A stretch of 64,000 bases of DNA, from the NCBI GenBank assembly GCA_024734495.1, contig JALMQS010000326.1, positions 1 through 64,000 on the forward strand, read 5' to 3'. The position numbers and the translations under genes are program-made. Below are positions 32,213 to 44,221 of this stretch, one piece after another. The notes under the pieces were generated by a model. It was not told where the DNA came from. It was given only the letters and a program-made list of their open reading frames with translations, and did not search any database. Each line of letters starts with the position of its first letter. The stretch's first letter is position 1. The stretch is from Forficula auricularia. Taxonomy: Eukaryota; Arthropoda; Insecta; Dermaptera; Forficulidae.

Positions 32213-32984
32213 TATACCATGCTAATATGGAAAGACATTATTTCTGATACAAACCGAATATTTCTTTTAAACACTATTTAAAAATGCTTCATTCAATTCA
32301 ATTCAGGATTTTTAAAGAATAGAATATTTTTGATAAATTTGACAATGTTGGAATTCTATAACTTGCGACAGTGATAGGAAGAACCGTAGTAGAATTGCTC
32401 TTCTCTTTACCTTTTTTAAAAGTGGACCTTTGTTATTCTATAAATTTGTTTTTCATATTTAAGAATCCGAATCGGCAAGTTCAATCAAATCACGAAGATA
32501 ATCGAAATTCGGAAATTGAAGTATTTTGCACATGTGATAAGGAACTCTAAAGGAAAAGATTTGTATAAATGAAGGAGGAGACGTTCAATATCCTGAGCTG
32601 GAACATTATTTATTTGTTAAGTACCTACTGCAGTAAATAAAATTCCCGATAGTGATTGCCAAAGTTGGTGGAGCGGATATGACTTACTAAGAAGAAGAAT
32701 GCATTTTTCCTGTTCTGCTTCTCTTCTCTTATTTCCTTTATTTTATTTTCACCACTTGACAAATAGAATTGATTTCTATTCTATTTTTCTATTCATAGTA
32801 ATGAAAATCTTGTTTTTAAATATTTACTATAAAAATGATATTTTCAGAAATATTAATATTGTATATTTTGGAAAAAATGTGGCCTTAAAAGGGAAGAATT
32901 TTCTTGAGAATTTTAGTAATAAATCAAATTATATAGTATGGAATATTTTATTTTTTATTTTGCCATTCAGGATATAGTCGTAGA
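32213..32984. other. No gene recognised
   Basis: AT-rich; the 92-codon frame at 32699-32977 is hydrophobic and without recognised motif. Confidence 0.5.
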
Positions 32985-33275
32985 AGTATTGTAATCGTGC
33001 ATGAAAAAAGTGATTTGTTTTTGTTTCGATTTTTTGAAATTTCTCAAAAACGACTAAAAATTTTTGAATAGAAAAAATTGAGCAAAACCATGGCGTTTTT
33101 GTCTATAAGAAAGCCTTATAGAGTGAGTATTGGAAAAATTATATTTTACGAAATATTAATTATTTTGTCAAAATGTCTGTCAGCACGTTAAGTAGGTACG
33201 TTACCAAATTTTGTTTCCGCTATAGCTCACAAACTAGGGTGAATATCAAAACGTTGTTTGTTTTTAGAATTAATA
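32985..33275 (+). repeat. Dispersed repeat, family shared with 38105-38365
   Basis: GTATTGTAATCGTGCATG..., AAAAATTATATTTT, TATTAATTATTTT and GTCAAAATGTCTGT occur in the same order and spacing in both places. Family unknown. Confidence 0.7.
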
Positions 33276-33309
33276 TCTGATTAGATTTTCGTTGAAAAAA
33301 ATGTAATAT

Positions 33310-33670
33310 AATCAGGAAACGTTTTCAGATAAAAAGGTAAAATTTGGTGCAATGTAATGCAAAATACATAGTTGGGTACCATTTTCAGGTCATTAACTAA
33401 AACCTTTCAAGATTGACATTTTGTACTCTCATAAAACGTTTTAAGGTAAAAAGCTAAATTTTTGTCCATTGTTATATATTTGTGTACCAATTTTCAGGTT
33501 ATTAACTAAAACCTTACAAGATTGGCATTTTGTAGCTTAGGAAAGTGTTTTATGTAAAAAGCTAAAATTTGATGCATTGTAAGATATTTGCGTACCAATT
33601 TTCAGCTCATTAACTAAAACCTTTCAAGATTGGCATTTTTACTCTCAAGAAACATTTTCAAGTAAAAGCA
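33310..33670 (+). repeat. Tandem repeat, about 109-bp period, three-plus units
   Basis: GTACCATTTTCAGGTCATTAAC (33376), GTACCAATTTTCAGGTTATTA (33484) and GTACCAATTTTCAGCTCATTA (33592) start successive units, each followed by AAAACCTT(T/A)CAAGATTG. A partial unit precedes them. It directly follows the dispersed repeat and may be part of the same element. Confidence 0.75.
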
Positions 33671-34907
33671 AATGAAAATAATATGTATCTTATAAATCTT
33701 ATTTTTTACGTAATTAATATTTTTTTCATCAGAGAAAATAAATAATTCGAAATATTCGAAAAAAATATTTTTTTGCATACTAATCCGCCAACATGTCTCA
33801 ACTTGTCCATGCGGGTCTCAACTCGTTTGAAATAGTCTCGAATTTTCATCAATAAAAAATCTATTAAATATTTGAAATTGGAAATAAAGCAAAACGGACA
33901 ATTCTAGAGCAATTGAGTACTAATACTATCTAATGCAGGCTTGGCCAACCTGATATCTTTATTTTTGGCTTTTATATGATGTTTTTATATATTTAAGTGA
34001 TTGGTTGTTATTCATCATGTGCAAATTATCTTAGCTACTACCGGATGCTAGTACCGTAGCAACAATGTTCTTAATTAAAAAAAAAATAATAGCCTTACAA
34101 GATTAAATTGATTACATATATTATACCTAATGGTTAATATTAATTGGCGACTATATTGTGTATCTCAGTTTCAAAGGCCAATAATTATAATTACAGGAAG
34201 GAAAGAAGATAAAAACAGAATCAAGCAAGAGAAGAAACAAAGCTGGTCTCAGGACGCTCGCTTGATTAATATATGAAATTTAATTTTCCATCAAATTGTG
34301 AAAAAAGAAGAAGATGAATGAATTTTGTCTTTATTATTTTTTGAAAAGAAAGAATGTTATTTCTAATAAAAAACCTAAGAATTTGAGAAAAAGTGAAAAT
34401 TTTGTTATGCAAAAGGTTCAAGATATAAAAGTGACCCTTGACAAAATGCTTCTGCTTATTGATTCAAAAACATTCATGCCGAATTTCACTTCATTCAGGG
34501 CTGTAGCTGTAGAAGGGCGTATACCCTGTGGTTTGATCTCAACAAATAATGTATAACCTATGCTAGTTTGTTCATTTATATTTTAAATTAAAGTTTCGTC
34601 ATTTATTAAATAGCCCCTTCTCTGTTTATAGCGTATACTTTCTGATTTTTACGGTCCATATAGCGTATATCTTCTGCTAATTTTTTGACTACATCACTGA
34701 CTTCAATATTAGCCACAATCATTCAAGAGCTGCTCATATAAAGATTTGTTTATTCTTCTGATTTTCAGCTTCTTCATTCTGAAATTCGGAAAATAGAAAG
34801 TCCAAAATCAATTCAGTTCAATAATTTGAAAATAGAAATATTGTGACTTCACAGTGGGTTTCACTGACTTTTCATACTTAAGTTTTGTTAAGGGAGAATG
34901 GTCTGGG
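33671..34907. other. No gene recognised
   Basis: The 80-codon frame at 34314-34556 shows no known motif. AT-rich. Confidence 0.45.
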
Positions 34908-35158
34908 TTCTTGGCGAAACATTTTAAAGTAAAGAAAACTTTGAAAATTTTTTGAAACTTTTGTAAAATTTTAAATACTAGGTAGGTTTCACAAAAATAA
35001 GAGATAAGATGCTTGTTTAGCATGACTCTATATACATATATTTCGGAGTATGAGCCCATCTTCAGGAGTTCACAGACGAAACTTTTTATTTTTGTGAAAC
35101 CTACCTAGTATTTTATATTTTAAATTTTAAAAGGTTTCAAAATTTTCTTTATTTCATA
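34908..35158. mobile_element. Palindromic element, AUA hammerhead family, second copy
   Basis: Begins GGTTCTTGGCGAAACATTTT and ends in the complement of its first arm (GTGAAACCTACCTAGTATTT...). The left arm is complete; the right arm lacks the hammerhead segment, as if deleted at about 35080. Confidence 0.65.
35025..35069 (-). ncRNA. Hammerhead-like motif, AUA family
   Basis: Minus strand: ACTC, CTGAAGA, T, GGG...CTCC stem, GAAA, TATATGTATAT (helix III, 4-5 A-U pairs), ATA, GAGT. ACTC/GAGT pairs as helix I. Helix III differs from the 24976 copy yet stays self-complementary. Confidence 0.45.
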
Positions 35159-36109
35159 CTTAAGTTATTGGAATCGTGGTGAATGTAAACATTCGATATT
35201 TTTATCATGATTTTTCGCATTTTTATCTAAAATTTCTGGAACTGGTAAACCCAAAATTTATTCAATTTTTAGTTTTGGAAATAGAAACATTTTCGGATCA
35301 GAAAAAACTTGGTTCTTGTGTAATTATGATTACCGGATTCCATCCAGAAAATATACGGACAGACAAAAATCGTTTTTCAAAATAAAATTTATCAGCATAA
35401 TACAGATATCGGGAGACTTCTAAAAATGTTGAGTAATAATTATTCGTATTATTCTCTCTGTTTTTATTATCTATTATCTTGTGGTAATATATAATATATA
35501 TATGCACTAAAAAAACTTTCTCTTGAATGGAATTAAAACTAATGGAATTTTACAGAGAAAATACCAAAATTCCTGCCTCAGTAAGCAACGAATTGTGACA
35601 GGCTTTGTGCTACCCTAAGCAGGGATGGCTACCATATAGAAAACTCTATAAATTATTTTTTAATTATTAATTAAACTTCCCCATTACATTTAATTAAATT
35701 TTATTTTAGGGAAAGATATAAATCAAAAAAGGAATACAAATGTTTCTCTTTCTGCTTTAATTTCGCTTCATCAAAAAAAAAAATAAAAATAAATAAAATA
35801 AAGTAAAAAACAAACAAACAAATAAATCATAATTGTAGAACAAGTAAATAATTATTCTTATATGCATCGCTCTGACATGATCATATAAGCAATCATAAAT
35901 CAAAAATTGAAAATAATTACTCTATCTATGGCTTCAACTTGTTTTTGATATTATTTTGGAATCAATCAATAAACCGGAAATGTAGTTTTTATTAACACAA
36001 ATTATTTATTTATATTTTCTTCTCGTTTTTCATATTGGAATCGATTTTCAATTTTTAATTTTTTTTTTTAATTTAAAGAGGATGTGATGAATTCATGATG
36101 AACTAGAAT
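35159..36109. other. No gene recognised
   Basis: The overlapping frames at 35176-35507 are on opposite strands and look random. Confidence 0.5.
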
Positions 36110-36200
36110 TATGAGATTATGACTAACTGCCATGCAAGGAGGTTAGTGATGCTCGGGTTCAACTCCCGGGGGGATGAAGCCCTCTGACATGCAATATAAA
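36110..36200 (+). repeat. tRNA-derived repeat, TATGTCAGA family fragment
   Basis: TGCTCGGGTTCAACTCCCGG is a strong B-box stem-loop and is followed by GATGAAGCCCTCTGACATG, the right edge seen at 13195, 21628 and 22258. Confidence 0.55.
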
Positions 36201-36244
36201 AAATATTTTCTACGAAAATCTTGGATATTGTGACCATAGAATTG

Positions 36245-36275
<31 letters not shown>

Positions 36276-36589
36276 ATGATTCTTTGAATCATGAAAAATG
36301 TATGATGTAATTTGAAAATTTCCATATGTCGAAAAATTTTAATTTCTAGTTTTATGCATAGTGATATGCCCCCTCTCGTCAAGGTGACATTAAATAAAAT
36401 AAAAAATCTAATAAATAAATATCTTGGAAAATTCAATTTAATATAACTTTTATTACAATATTTTAATTTTAATAAATAAAAAATAATGTTTTATAAAATT
36501 TTTGACCTCCCCTTCTAGAAAAAATTCCAAGTACGAGGCTTGATAGACAATGATTAGGTAACTAAAAGTGAATTAAATTAAATGCAAGG

Positions 36590-36765
36590 TAGATTTCACA
36601 TAAATAAAACAAATATATGTCATGAGTTTTATCTTGATAAATACTATTTCGGGCTATTGACCTATCTTTAGGAGCAACTAGAAGCAACTGAGCAATCTAC
36701 CTTGGATATTAATTTAATTCAGTTTTATTTCAAATGTTTCACCTAGAACCGACATCTAATTCTTT
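36590..36765 (-). repeat. Diverged member of the AUA hammerhead family
   Basis: AGGTAGATTTCACATAAATA at the left and TTTCACCTAGAACC at the right match the arms at 24441 and 34908. In between, on the minus strand, CTAAAGA, a GG...CC stem and GAAATAG (36640-36675) are a decayed hammerhead-like core. Confidence 0.5.
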
Positions 36766-37875
36766 AAAATTTAAGGATATTTAACTGCTGAAAAGGGCAA
36801 AATGTTGTAGATTAAAAAATAAAAATAAAGTGAATAGAGTAGGTTATGAAAATAAAAGTATAGGTAAGTATAGAGATATTTGTCAAATCTTAATTTGTGG
36901 CTTATTTGAACACTCAATGGGATCTTCATAGTTTGATATTTTAAACAAACACATCTAAAGATTTGTTATCCTACTTTGAAAAGTAGATGTTATTATAATA
37001 ATATTAAAAGAGTTATATACAGTTAAACATAGATTAAAAATATTAATATTAATAATTTAATAAGTCTTATTAATTATAATCATTATTTCATTGTATAATA
37101 AAAAATATCGGTAAATTTGGTAAATACAATGAGAATTTTCCTTAAATAAATTAATATTATGTATATATATAGGAATGTAGGTTATAATTAGCAGCTGTTC
37201 CACTTCCATTCATGTGACTTGCAACTCAGGGAAACGGTGGAATCTATTCAGATTGAGAACACTCTTTGTCTAGAATCGCTAGGGCTTTAATAATATTTAC
37301 AATGGAAAATGCTGGTTGACTAGCTGGGTAATTCCTAAATTAAATCTTCAAAAGAATCTACTCTTTTGAAGCAAATGTTGTATTTCAAATACCATCATCC
37401 TTTATAAAATCCATCCCAGTCATAACCTTTATTCAGTTGACTTGGTTTTTATTTTTTTCACCTCTGGGGTGTTTGATATCTTCATTAATTTAGAAAACTT
37501 TAAAGTCAATATTAAAACAATAATTGTATCAATTCAAGTGTAAAAATCATCCTTTGAAAATTGAATATTTAAATTATTTCCAGTATGTAAAGAATCGTAA
37601 AAATTTAAAAAAATAAAGTAAAAAATGCAAAAGTTTCAAGTAGTTTAGTAATTTGATGCTTTGGACGTTGAGTTGTTTATCGATAGACATGACGGGTTTT
37701 TCTCAATTTTTTCTGTTTACTAAAATAAAGACTCAAGAAAAAATATGTATTTTATAAATTTTTAAAAAAAGACATTCGAGCCTCGAGATTGAAGTATTTG
37801 AAATTATTAAACATTTTTTTTTTTTTTGAAATTTTTAATGGTTAAAGGTTTTTATTTAATATAATTAATTTAAGA
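36766..37875. other. No gene recognised
   Basis: AT-rich, unrecognised. Confidence 0.5.
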
Positions 37876-38070
37876 ATTTATCGATAGAGAAGTTTCAGCT
37901 GAAGTCACTTAGGGCCAGTTATATGTCGGTTGAAAACTCTATTTAAACGTTGACAAGGAGTTTACCAACCGACATACACCTGGCCCTAAGTGACTTCAGC
38001 TGAAACTTCTCTATCGATAAACTCTTTGTCAACGTTTAAAAAGAGTTTACCAACCGACATACAACTGGCC
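37876..38070. mobile_element. Rearranged palindromic MITE, GGGCCAGTTATATGTCGG tips
   Basis: 37879-38022 is a near-perfect hairpin (TATCGATAGAGAAGTTTCAG / CTGAAACTTCTCTATCGATA). 38022-38070 then repeats the inner arm (GAGTTTACCAACCGACATAC, AACTGGCC). Three arms of one TIR thus occur in 195 bases. Tips recall the GGGCCGGTTGCA MITE at 31410. Confidence 0.65.
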
Positions 38071-38104
38071 ATTAGATTGCATATTTTTACTTTACCATAC
38101 AGAG

Positions 38105-38365
38105 TATGGTCAAGTATTGTAATCGTGCATGGAAAAAGTCTTTTTTTCGAAATATTTCAAAAACGACTGGAACTATATTGATTAAAAAAATTGGCATTTC
38201 GGTCTACAAAAAAGCCCTAATAAGTGAACATAGAAAAATTATATTTTTCGCGATATTAATTATTTTTGTCAAAATGTCTGTTGGTAAGTTAGTATGTTAT
38301 CAAATTTTTGTGGACGCACTAGCTCTAAAACTAGTGATAATATCAAAACGAAATTTCACTTGTAG
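38105..38365 (+). repeat. Dispersed repeat, family shared with 32985-33275
   Basis: Same block order as the other copy. The 100-codon frame at 38106-38408 lies in it and is not supported as coding. Confidence 0.65.
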
Positions 38366-38407
38366 TTTTAGTGCATTGAGATCAAGAGCAAATAGAACCC
38401 AAAATTA

Positions 38408-38675
38408 AGGGGGGGGGGGGGTAAATATAAAAATTATAAGATTTTCAAACTAAAAAAAAAAAACAAGAAAAATGAAATGAACTTATAATAACAAAGAAAG
38501 TTATTTGGGGGGGGGGAGGTTCAAAAAAATAAAACTATCAATATAAGTTGTACACCCTTCAATCGATTTGTACGAAATTTCGCATCTGCACCCTATATAA
38601 CCTTATGAAAATGACTCACTATGTGAAATTGATAGTGACCAAAAAAAAGCGGGGAGAGGGGGGGGGGGTTAAAAA
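38408..38675. repeat. Three G-runs of nine or more G
   Basis: G-runs at about 38409, 38507 and 38658 stand out in AT-rich DNA. They could form quadruplex-type structures, or be slippage or assembly artefacts. Confidence 0.6.
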
Positions 38676-38789
38676 TATTTTCAAACAAAAATCAAAGAAA
38701 GCTGATATTTCTAATAAAATAGTTTCATAATTAAAAGGAGATAATTTTAATTGATAATGGACCTAAAATTAAGAGGGGGTATCTTTCGT

Positions 38790-38890
38790 AAATAATTATA
38801 AATTATTTAAATTTAATATTAAATATAAGAGAGGACCTAGGTGTATGGTAAAGTCATGTGGATGGCCACATCAGTTTATTTTTGAGAAAA
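38790..38890 (-). repeat. Dispersed repeat, family shared with 12600-12700
   Basis: GGATGGCCACATCAGTTTATTT and TAAATATAAGAGAGG mirror the copy at 12600-12700. Confidence 0.6.
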
Positions 38891-39647
38891 ATTATCTAGA
38901 ATGCATAGATATAGATTTTTTAATATTTAATTTTCTTGTCATTTCTTTAACTATAATTAAAAAAAATATGTGCATTGATAAAATGAATTGATCCAGGGGC
39001 TTAGTAATAAATTTTAAAATACATATAATCAAAAGAAGGAAATTTGATAGATAACTTACTGAATTTTAGAAGCGGAGGGAGTGTGAAACAAACCGAAAGC
39101 GATCTTTCCTTTTAGAGATGGTCTCTTCATGAAAGAACTCTGAAGACTGACTAAATTTTTCTACGAGGTGAATCACAAATAAAGATAAAGAATGAACGGT
39201 AATGACCAGCTGCTGAGAGATCCCTTTATTAAGAAGAACTAATTGACCACGGAAGGCCCGAGTGACCCCAAAGACGGGTTAATTTGATTAACTTAGCTAC
39301 TTTTTCTTCATGAAAAAAATGAGCTAGTTAAGAACAATCTTCAAAGTATTAATAGAAGATGAATATGGGGCTATATGTTTGAATCATAAAAGGATATTAA
39401 GTAACCTAAAATTCTGAAAATTTATTTTTATCCTTAAATAATAGATTTATTTAAATTATAAGAATCTTAAAAAATTAATTACCAATAAATTATGAAAGTG
39501 TATAGGATCAGTGAAAACTACATGAGAAAATATATAACGCGACTAATTAAAGATTATTATCATTTATTTACAATAAGCCAATATAAAGTTTATTTTTATT
39601 TAATAGTCATGGGATAATTTTTATTTTGCATTTAAATAAATAAAAAA
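38891..39647. other. No gene recognised
   Basis: AT-rich, unrecognised. Confidence 0.5.
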
Positions 39648-40362
39648 TAAACTGCAACGGATCGTTTCTAAACTTTATCCAAAGTCATTTGAAATATTAA
39701 TATACGTTTATTCCTTTATTATTAATCAGATATCACTTGCTATTTGCAGTCCATGTTGACTTAAATTCAAAAATAATGATCGGCGATTCTCATCTAATAC
39801 TCGAAGAATAACCATTCTATATTGGATTTTTGACGTTTCGGCTATTATTGGTAACCATTGCTGAAGACATGGAGGAATCGACTTAAAATCAAAAATAGCC
39901 ATCGATTCTCATCTAATACTTGAGGACAGGCACGGCGCGGCGGAACGATCTTAGGCCAGGGGTCAAAACTTGGAAAGTGATGTAGGCCTACCGGGGGTTT
40001 GGGGGTATAGAATACGTTAACAAATTCCCATGGGGGACAGGTGACTCCCTGACCCTACGGTTCCGCCGTCCCTGCTTGAGGAATAACAATTCTACATTTT
40101 TTTTTTTACGTTTCGATTATTATTGGAAACCATTGCTGAAGACATGGAGGAATCGGCTTAAAATAAAAAATAACGATCGATTCTTATCTAATACTAGAGT
40201 AATAACTTTATTGAATTCCATTTTTGATGTTTTGACTATTAATGGTAACCTCTAATGAAAACGTAGAACAATCGACTTAAAATTAAAAAGACTGAATTCT
40301 TTTATGGTAAACAACTCAAGCGATTACAATACTTTACCCATACTTCTCGCAGTGGATAAAGT
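39648..40362 (+). mobile_element. Second Helentron-like element with 119-bp satellite
   Basis: Left end TAAACTGCAACGGATCGTTT with ACTTTATCCA as at 10211. The right end is the hairpin ACTTTACCCA-loop-TGGATAAAGT (40331-40362); its stem equals that of the first element while the loop differs. It holds about three forward satellite units, the second interrupted by a hAT MITE. A further partial unit after a second ACTTTATCCA (40592-40710) suggests a tandem or nested copy. Confidence 0.5.
39927..40074. mobile_element. 148-bp hAT-type MITE with perfect 8-bp target duplication
   Basis: CTTGAGGA occurs on both sides (39919-39926, 40075-40082). Removing the insert and one copy restores the satellite unit exactly as at 10460. 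Tips CAGGCACGGCG / CCGCCGTCCCTG are inverted. It is GC-rich against AT-rich surroundings. Confidence 0.85.
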
Positions 40363-40710
40363 AAAAAAATGTTATATCCCTTATATTCATTTATACAAGT
40401 TTTAGAAAAAATTAATATGTAGGTACAATTTTCATGATCAGCAGTGTCGACGAAGTTATCTCTCACACGATAAGTACGATAAGTACGTAACTATCATTAA
40501 ATTAGCTCAAATATTTTCACTGATTTTCCTTAATTGTGTTCAGAAAGCCATGAATCGTATGAAAATATCATTTTCCCATATTTTTTTTTACTTTATCCAT
40601 AACGAAACATTTCATTTGACGTTTTGATCATTAGTGGTAGCTATTCCTGAAGACATGGAGGAATCTACTTAAAATCAAAAAACCCAAATTCTTTCTAGGT
40701 AAATAACTCA

Positions 40711-41160
40711 AGCACCAAAGCAAGCAACTAATCTACAAAAATACTAGTGAAGAATAAAATAAAATACCAAAATCTTAATTTATAAGTAAGCTATAGTGTT
40801 TTGAAATGAATGAAAAAGTGAGAAAACATTGAAAATTTCAGACTGTCTCAAAAAACTGGGATGTGATAAAATTTCATTAGATAATTTACTACTTTATTCA
40901 CATGTAGGAATCAGAATATTACTCAATATTAGAAACAACTTTTCAAGAATTAGTGAGTTTTAAAATTAAAAAAAAAAAAACGTCGGCGTCGTCGAGCAAG
41001 TCGATTAAAATACCGTAAGTATAGAAATAAGTATAGATGAATTATGAAGCAAATCTTAAGATCTTCTTCTTCAAGCTCTATACTCGATTCCGAACATCGA
41101 CGATTACTATTGAGAGTCTCCTCTCCATTGTCATTTTCCTGGAGAAATTTTTCACATGGG
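40711..41160. other. No gene recognised
   Basis: The opposing frames at 40950-41237 overlap each other and a SINE; not coding. Confidence 0.5.
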
Positions 41161-41164
41161 TGGT

Positions 41165-41285
41165 TTCCCATGGCCTTCCCCTGAAGGGATTAGGTTATAG
41201 CCGGTCAAATATTTGCGAGTCGGGTTTGAAGCTGTAGCTTGATTAGAAGACATGCTCTATAACCACTCGTCCAACCTGACCTTAA
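41165..41285 (-). repeat. tRNA-derived SINE fragment
   Basis: The minus strand reads TCAGGTTGGACGAGTGGTTA, resembling a class II tRNA A box, then CTTCAAACCCGAC at B-box distance. A related head (TTGGGCGAGTGGTTGG) is at 17700-17760. Confidence 0.5.
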
Positions 41286-41589
41286 ACTTAAGTGTAAACA
41301 TATCTATTATAATATTTTCATCATTTATTAAAACTAGGTATATAATTACAATAAATCTAGATATTAATGAGATGGATCTTTTGTTTCTTATTAGATAAAG
41401 AATTAAACAGGACTTGGTCAACATTTTTCAAATTTAAATCTGTAGGTATTTTGATTTTATAATCGCCATTGCCGAGGACGACACTTCAAATAAATAAATA
41501 TCTAATACAAAATGCCCAAATTTCACAAATTATTGTAAGTTCAATTACAGATATATCTCACTGCACTTAATTTTTTTGAATTAATTCTG

Positions 41590-41698
41590 TATTATAAATT
41601 TTTCATTGTTCATTGGTCTATTGTTGCCTTATATTTCGCGACCCCAAAATTCAGTTACTCAACCCATAACGGGGTCGCGACCCATAGTTTAAGAAGCA
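41590..41698. repeat. hAT right-end fragment
   Basis: GGGGTCGCGACCCATAGTTTAAGAAGCACTG is split over 41669-41698 and matches the common Charlie-type hAT end (CAGTGCTTCTTAAAC). No left tip was found. Confidence 0.45.
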
Positions 41699-42359
41699 CT
41701 GGTCAAAAGTAAACTTACAAAGATGGGAGAATACCCTCTAAAATATTGAGGTTTTCAAAGTTGTGTTTATTTTTTTAACTGTGAAACTCGGCAAAAACCT
41801 TTAACCCTCTTTAATATAAATATAGATAATTATTTACATTATGGAGAAGACATCCTGAGATTTATGCAAATATTTTGCAAACTTAAGTTCTATTTAATTA
41901 AAAGCAACTAGAAATCACGTCTTAAGAGAATTATCAGGTGTCGATTGATAATTTTAAGCCAGAGAATATCTACTAATAAAACCAACGAAGAACGGCAGGT
42001 CACGTTTTATACTCATCCTTTCCTATTTTGCTACCCTATGAATAATGTAAAGAGATTAAAAAATATAACAAAATAAATCGAATTTATCAAACGAAGTAAT
42101 CCAAATAAATTGAAATGTTAATATCTTGGATTTAAAATACAATTTGATATATCATTTTTTCTCAGTCACGATCGTTTTATTAAATTAAAATTAATCAACT
42201 ATTTTTACGTAGAAATAAAATATTAATAAATAATATCTGTATTGTTGTAGCCTATATGTAGTTACCTATTATTCTAACTTATTTGCATTTTGAAAGTCCC
42301 GATTCTGGAAGAACATTGTAAAAGTAAAACATTTAGCCTGGCTAGTTCATAGTTGTGTA
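41699..42359. other. No gene recognised
   Basis: AT-rich, unrecognised. Confidence 0.5.
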
Positions 42360-42367
42360 GCTGTATA

Positions 42368-42596
42368 CAGAGGCGTAACAGTTTTTCCTAGGCCCCCTCC
42401 CGCAAGAATCCTCATGGGCCCCCTATATATTTTTAAGAAATATTTAATTACAAAAAACATAGCATTATTATGGTATTACATTATTTAAAACTTTTTTAGA
42501 TCTTTTTATTATTTTTTATGCACATTTTCCTTGGCTCACTATAGCCCCACGCCCTTGGTTTGTGGACCCCCCAGCACTGTGGGCCTTGCTCCTCTG
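42368..42596. mobile_element. 229-bp hAT MITE with perfect 8-bp target duplication
   Basis: GCTGTATA flanks it at 42360-42367 and 42597-42604. Tips CAGAGGCGTAAC... and ...CTTGCTCCTCTG are inverted. The 64-codon frame overlapping it (42539-42733) is incidental. Confidence 0.85.
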
Positions 42597-42919
42597 GCTG
42601 TATATCGAACTTTTGGAGACCCTCTCCATAAATGCGTGTCATATTCGAGACATAGGGGAATTTGAGCTCTATTTAAGGCAAGAAGTTGAGTGATCGTGAA
42701 AAAGAGTCTGGTTCGAAATAGAAAGCCAATCATATTTTGCTACGGAAGCATACATTTTAATATTGGCAAGATAAAAATTTTACACTTTTATTTTTTAAAG
42801 CAAAATTAACAGAAATCATAAACATTCAATTTTTTTTCATCCATTCGATTGGAAGAACAAGAGCACCTATAGGTAGGTAAACCCTTGCATTACCAAAGAG
42901 AAGAGGAGAGACTGATCAG

Positions 42920-43695
42920 CAGTGGCGTAACCGAGGGGTGAACCGCAACTTAATATCGTGTACACCTACTTTCACTTCCACTCTAATGAATTCCAAAATA
43001 ATTCCACATAATTCCAAAGACGCGGACACCTAATTCCAATCGCCATTCACCCCTCGGGCGTAAAAATGAGGTGGCATGTCGGGCAAAATGTCACTGGCCC
43101 CCAGCCTCAGGGGGCACAGGAGGTTCCTATTTATTATTACAAAATTCGTGTCTCGTTTGTCAAGAAAATTCTCCCTTTTAGACAGGAAATAGAAAAGTCA
43201 TCTTCTATAAGAGAACTTGCTGATTTATTAATCATAAAGAATCATGTTATGTCTTCAAGCTTTCCTGAAGGGTGCACTGCATTTCTGTTATTTCTAATCA
43301 TTCCTGTGACTACGGCGAACATTTTCAAAATTAAAATTGTAAAAAACTTATTTAAGAAGTTCTATGGGACAAGTAAGGTCGTACGCAACTTGGCTATTCT
43401 ATCCATCGAACATTCCATGACCAGGAATTTGAACTTTGATGCCGAAAAAAGGAATTTTAATAATTAAAATTTTGAATAAAAATCAAATTATTATTTCAAT
43501 CCAATATGGTCTTTAAATTAAAAGTTACTAGAAAATCAACGGAAAATGTAACAATAATTATAATAGCGTTTGTACGTACTTTACGTAGTGTTTTATTAAA
43601 AAGAAACTACAATGTTGGTTTAGCTTCTTTACAGTGAGGGAGGGCCATATCCGACGAATTTGTCACGGGCCTCAACGTTAATAGTTACGCCACTG
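42920..43695. mobile_element. 776-bp hAT element relic with perfect 8-bp target duplication
   Basis: CTGATCAG flanks it at 42912-42919 and 43696-43703; the tips CAGTGGCGTAAC / GTTACGCCACTG are perfect 12-bp inverted repeats. It contains the end of a hAT transposase (next entry). Confidence 0.9.
43066..43467 (+). pseudogene. hAT transposase C-terminal (dimerisation domain) remnant
   Basis: The 133-codon frame is recognisable from about residue 64. FLLFLIIPVTTANIFKIKIV and, further on, VVRNLAILSIEH match the hATC dimerisation block of ZMYM1-like/hAT transposases (usual pattern: ...L.IPVTVAS.ERSFSKLKLIKN...RL..LA.LSIE). The SGERSFS motif has been lost, and the BED finger, the catalytic Asp/Asp/Glu regions and most of the enzyme are absent. 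It is inactive but fixes the identity of the enclosing element. Confidence 0.7.
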
Positions 43696-43703
43696 CTGAT
43701 CAG

Positions 43704-44221
43704 GGTGGGATTTTGGGTGGAGGCGAAGGTGTCTGTGCAACCGAGTCTTCAAGGATTGAAAAGTATAAGAGCCGGGAAAGAAAGAGACAGTAAGAGAATT
43801 CCAGTTTCTAGAAGTCATGGGAAAAACGTGTTGCCAAATGAAGTGCTTCGTGGCTTTGGTCGTGAAAAGGTGATATCAGAAGGGAAATCGCTTAGTATAT
43901 ATTCGCACGAAGCAATTTGGAGGAAGGGGGTATTGATTTTAGATTATCAGAAAATATGCCTGGATACTAGGATAATATCTAAATAGAACAAGCGAGGAAA
44001 CGCTTCTTCGATAGGCCAGTGAGAGGGTAAGCGCAAGGTAACCTTCGTCTACCAAATATTTCTTCAAACAAATTATTATACTTATTTTTTAATGCTAAAA
44101 TTTAAAAAAGTTAAATAGTGAAAGTGGCTTAAAAACCAGGATCAGTGTAAGCTATGTCAGTGTCGTTTGTCATATTTACAGACGAACCAATACTAATCGT
44201 GATGCATGCATTCAATTAGAG
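43704..44221. other. Unrecognised, with an open stretch
   Basis: A frame of 108 codons (43660-43986) starts inside the hAT tip and runs on through 43986. Its sequence is charged but matches nothing I know, and composition is more balanced than nearby. Possible remnant of a coding sequence interrupted by the hAT insertion. Confidence 0.25.

Noticed and set aside
36143..36436. 97-codon minus-strand frame with a Lys run
   Set aside because: The Lys run is a T-homopolymer read in antisense; the rest overlaps a tRNA-derived repeat.
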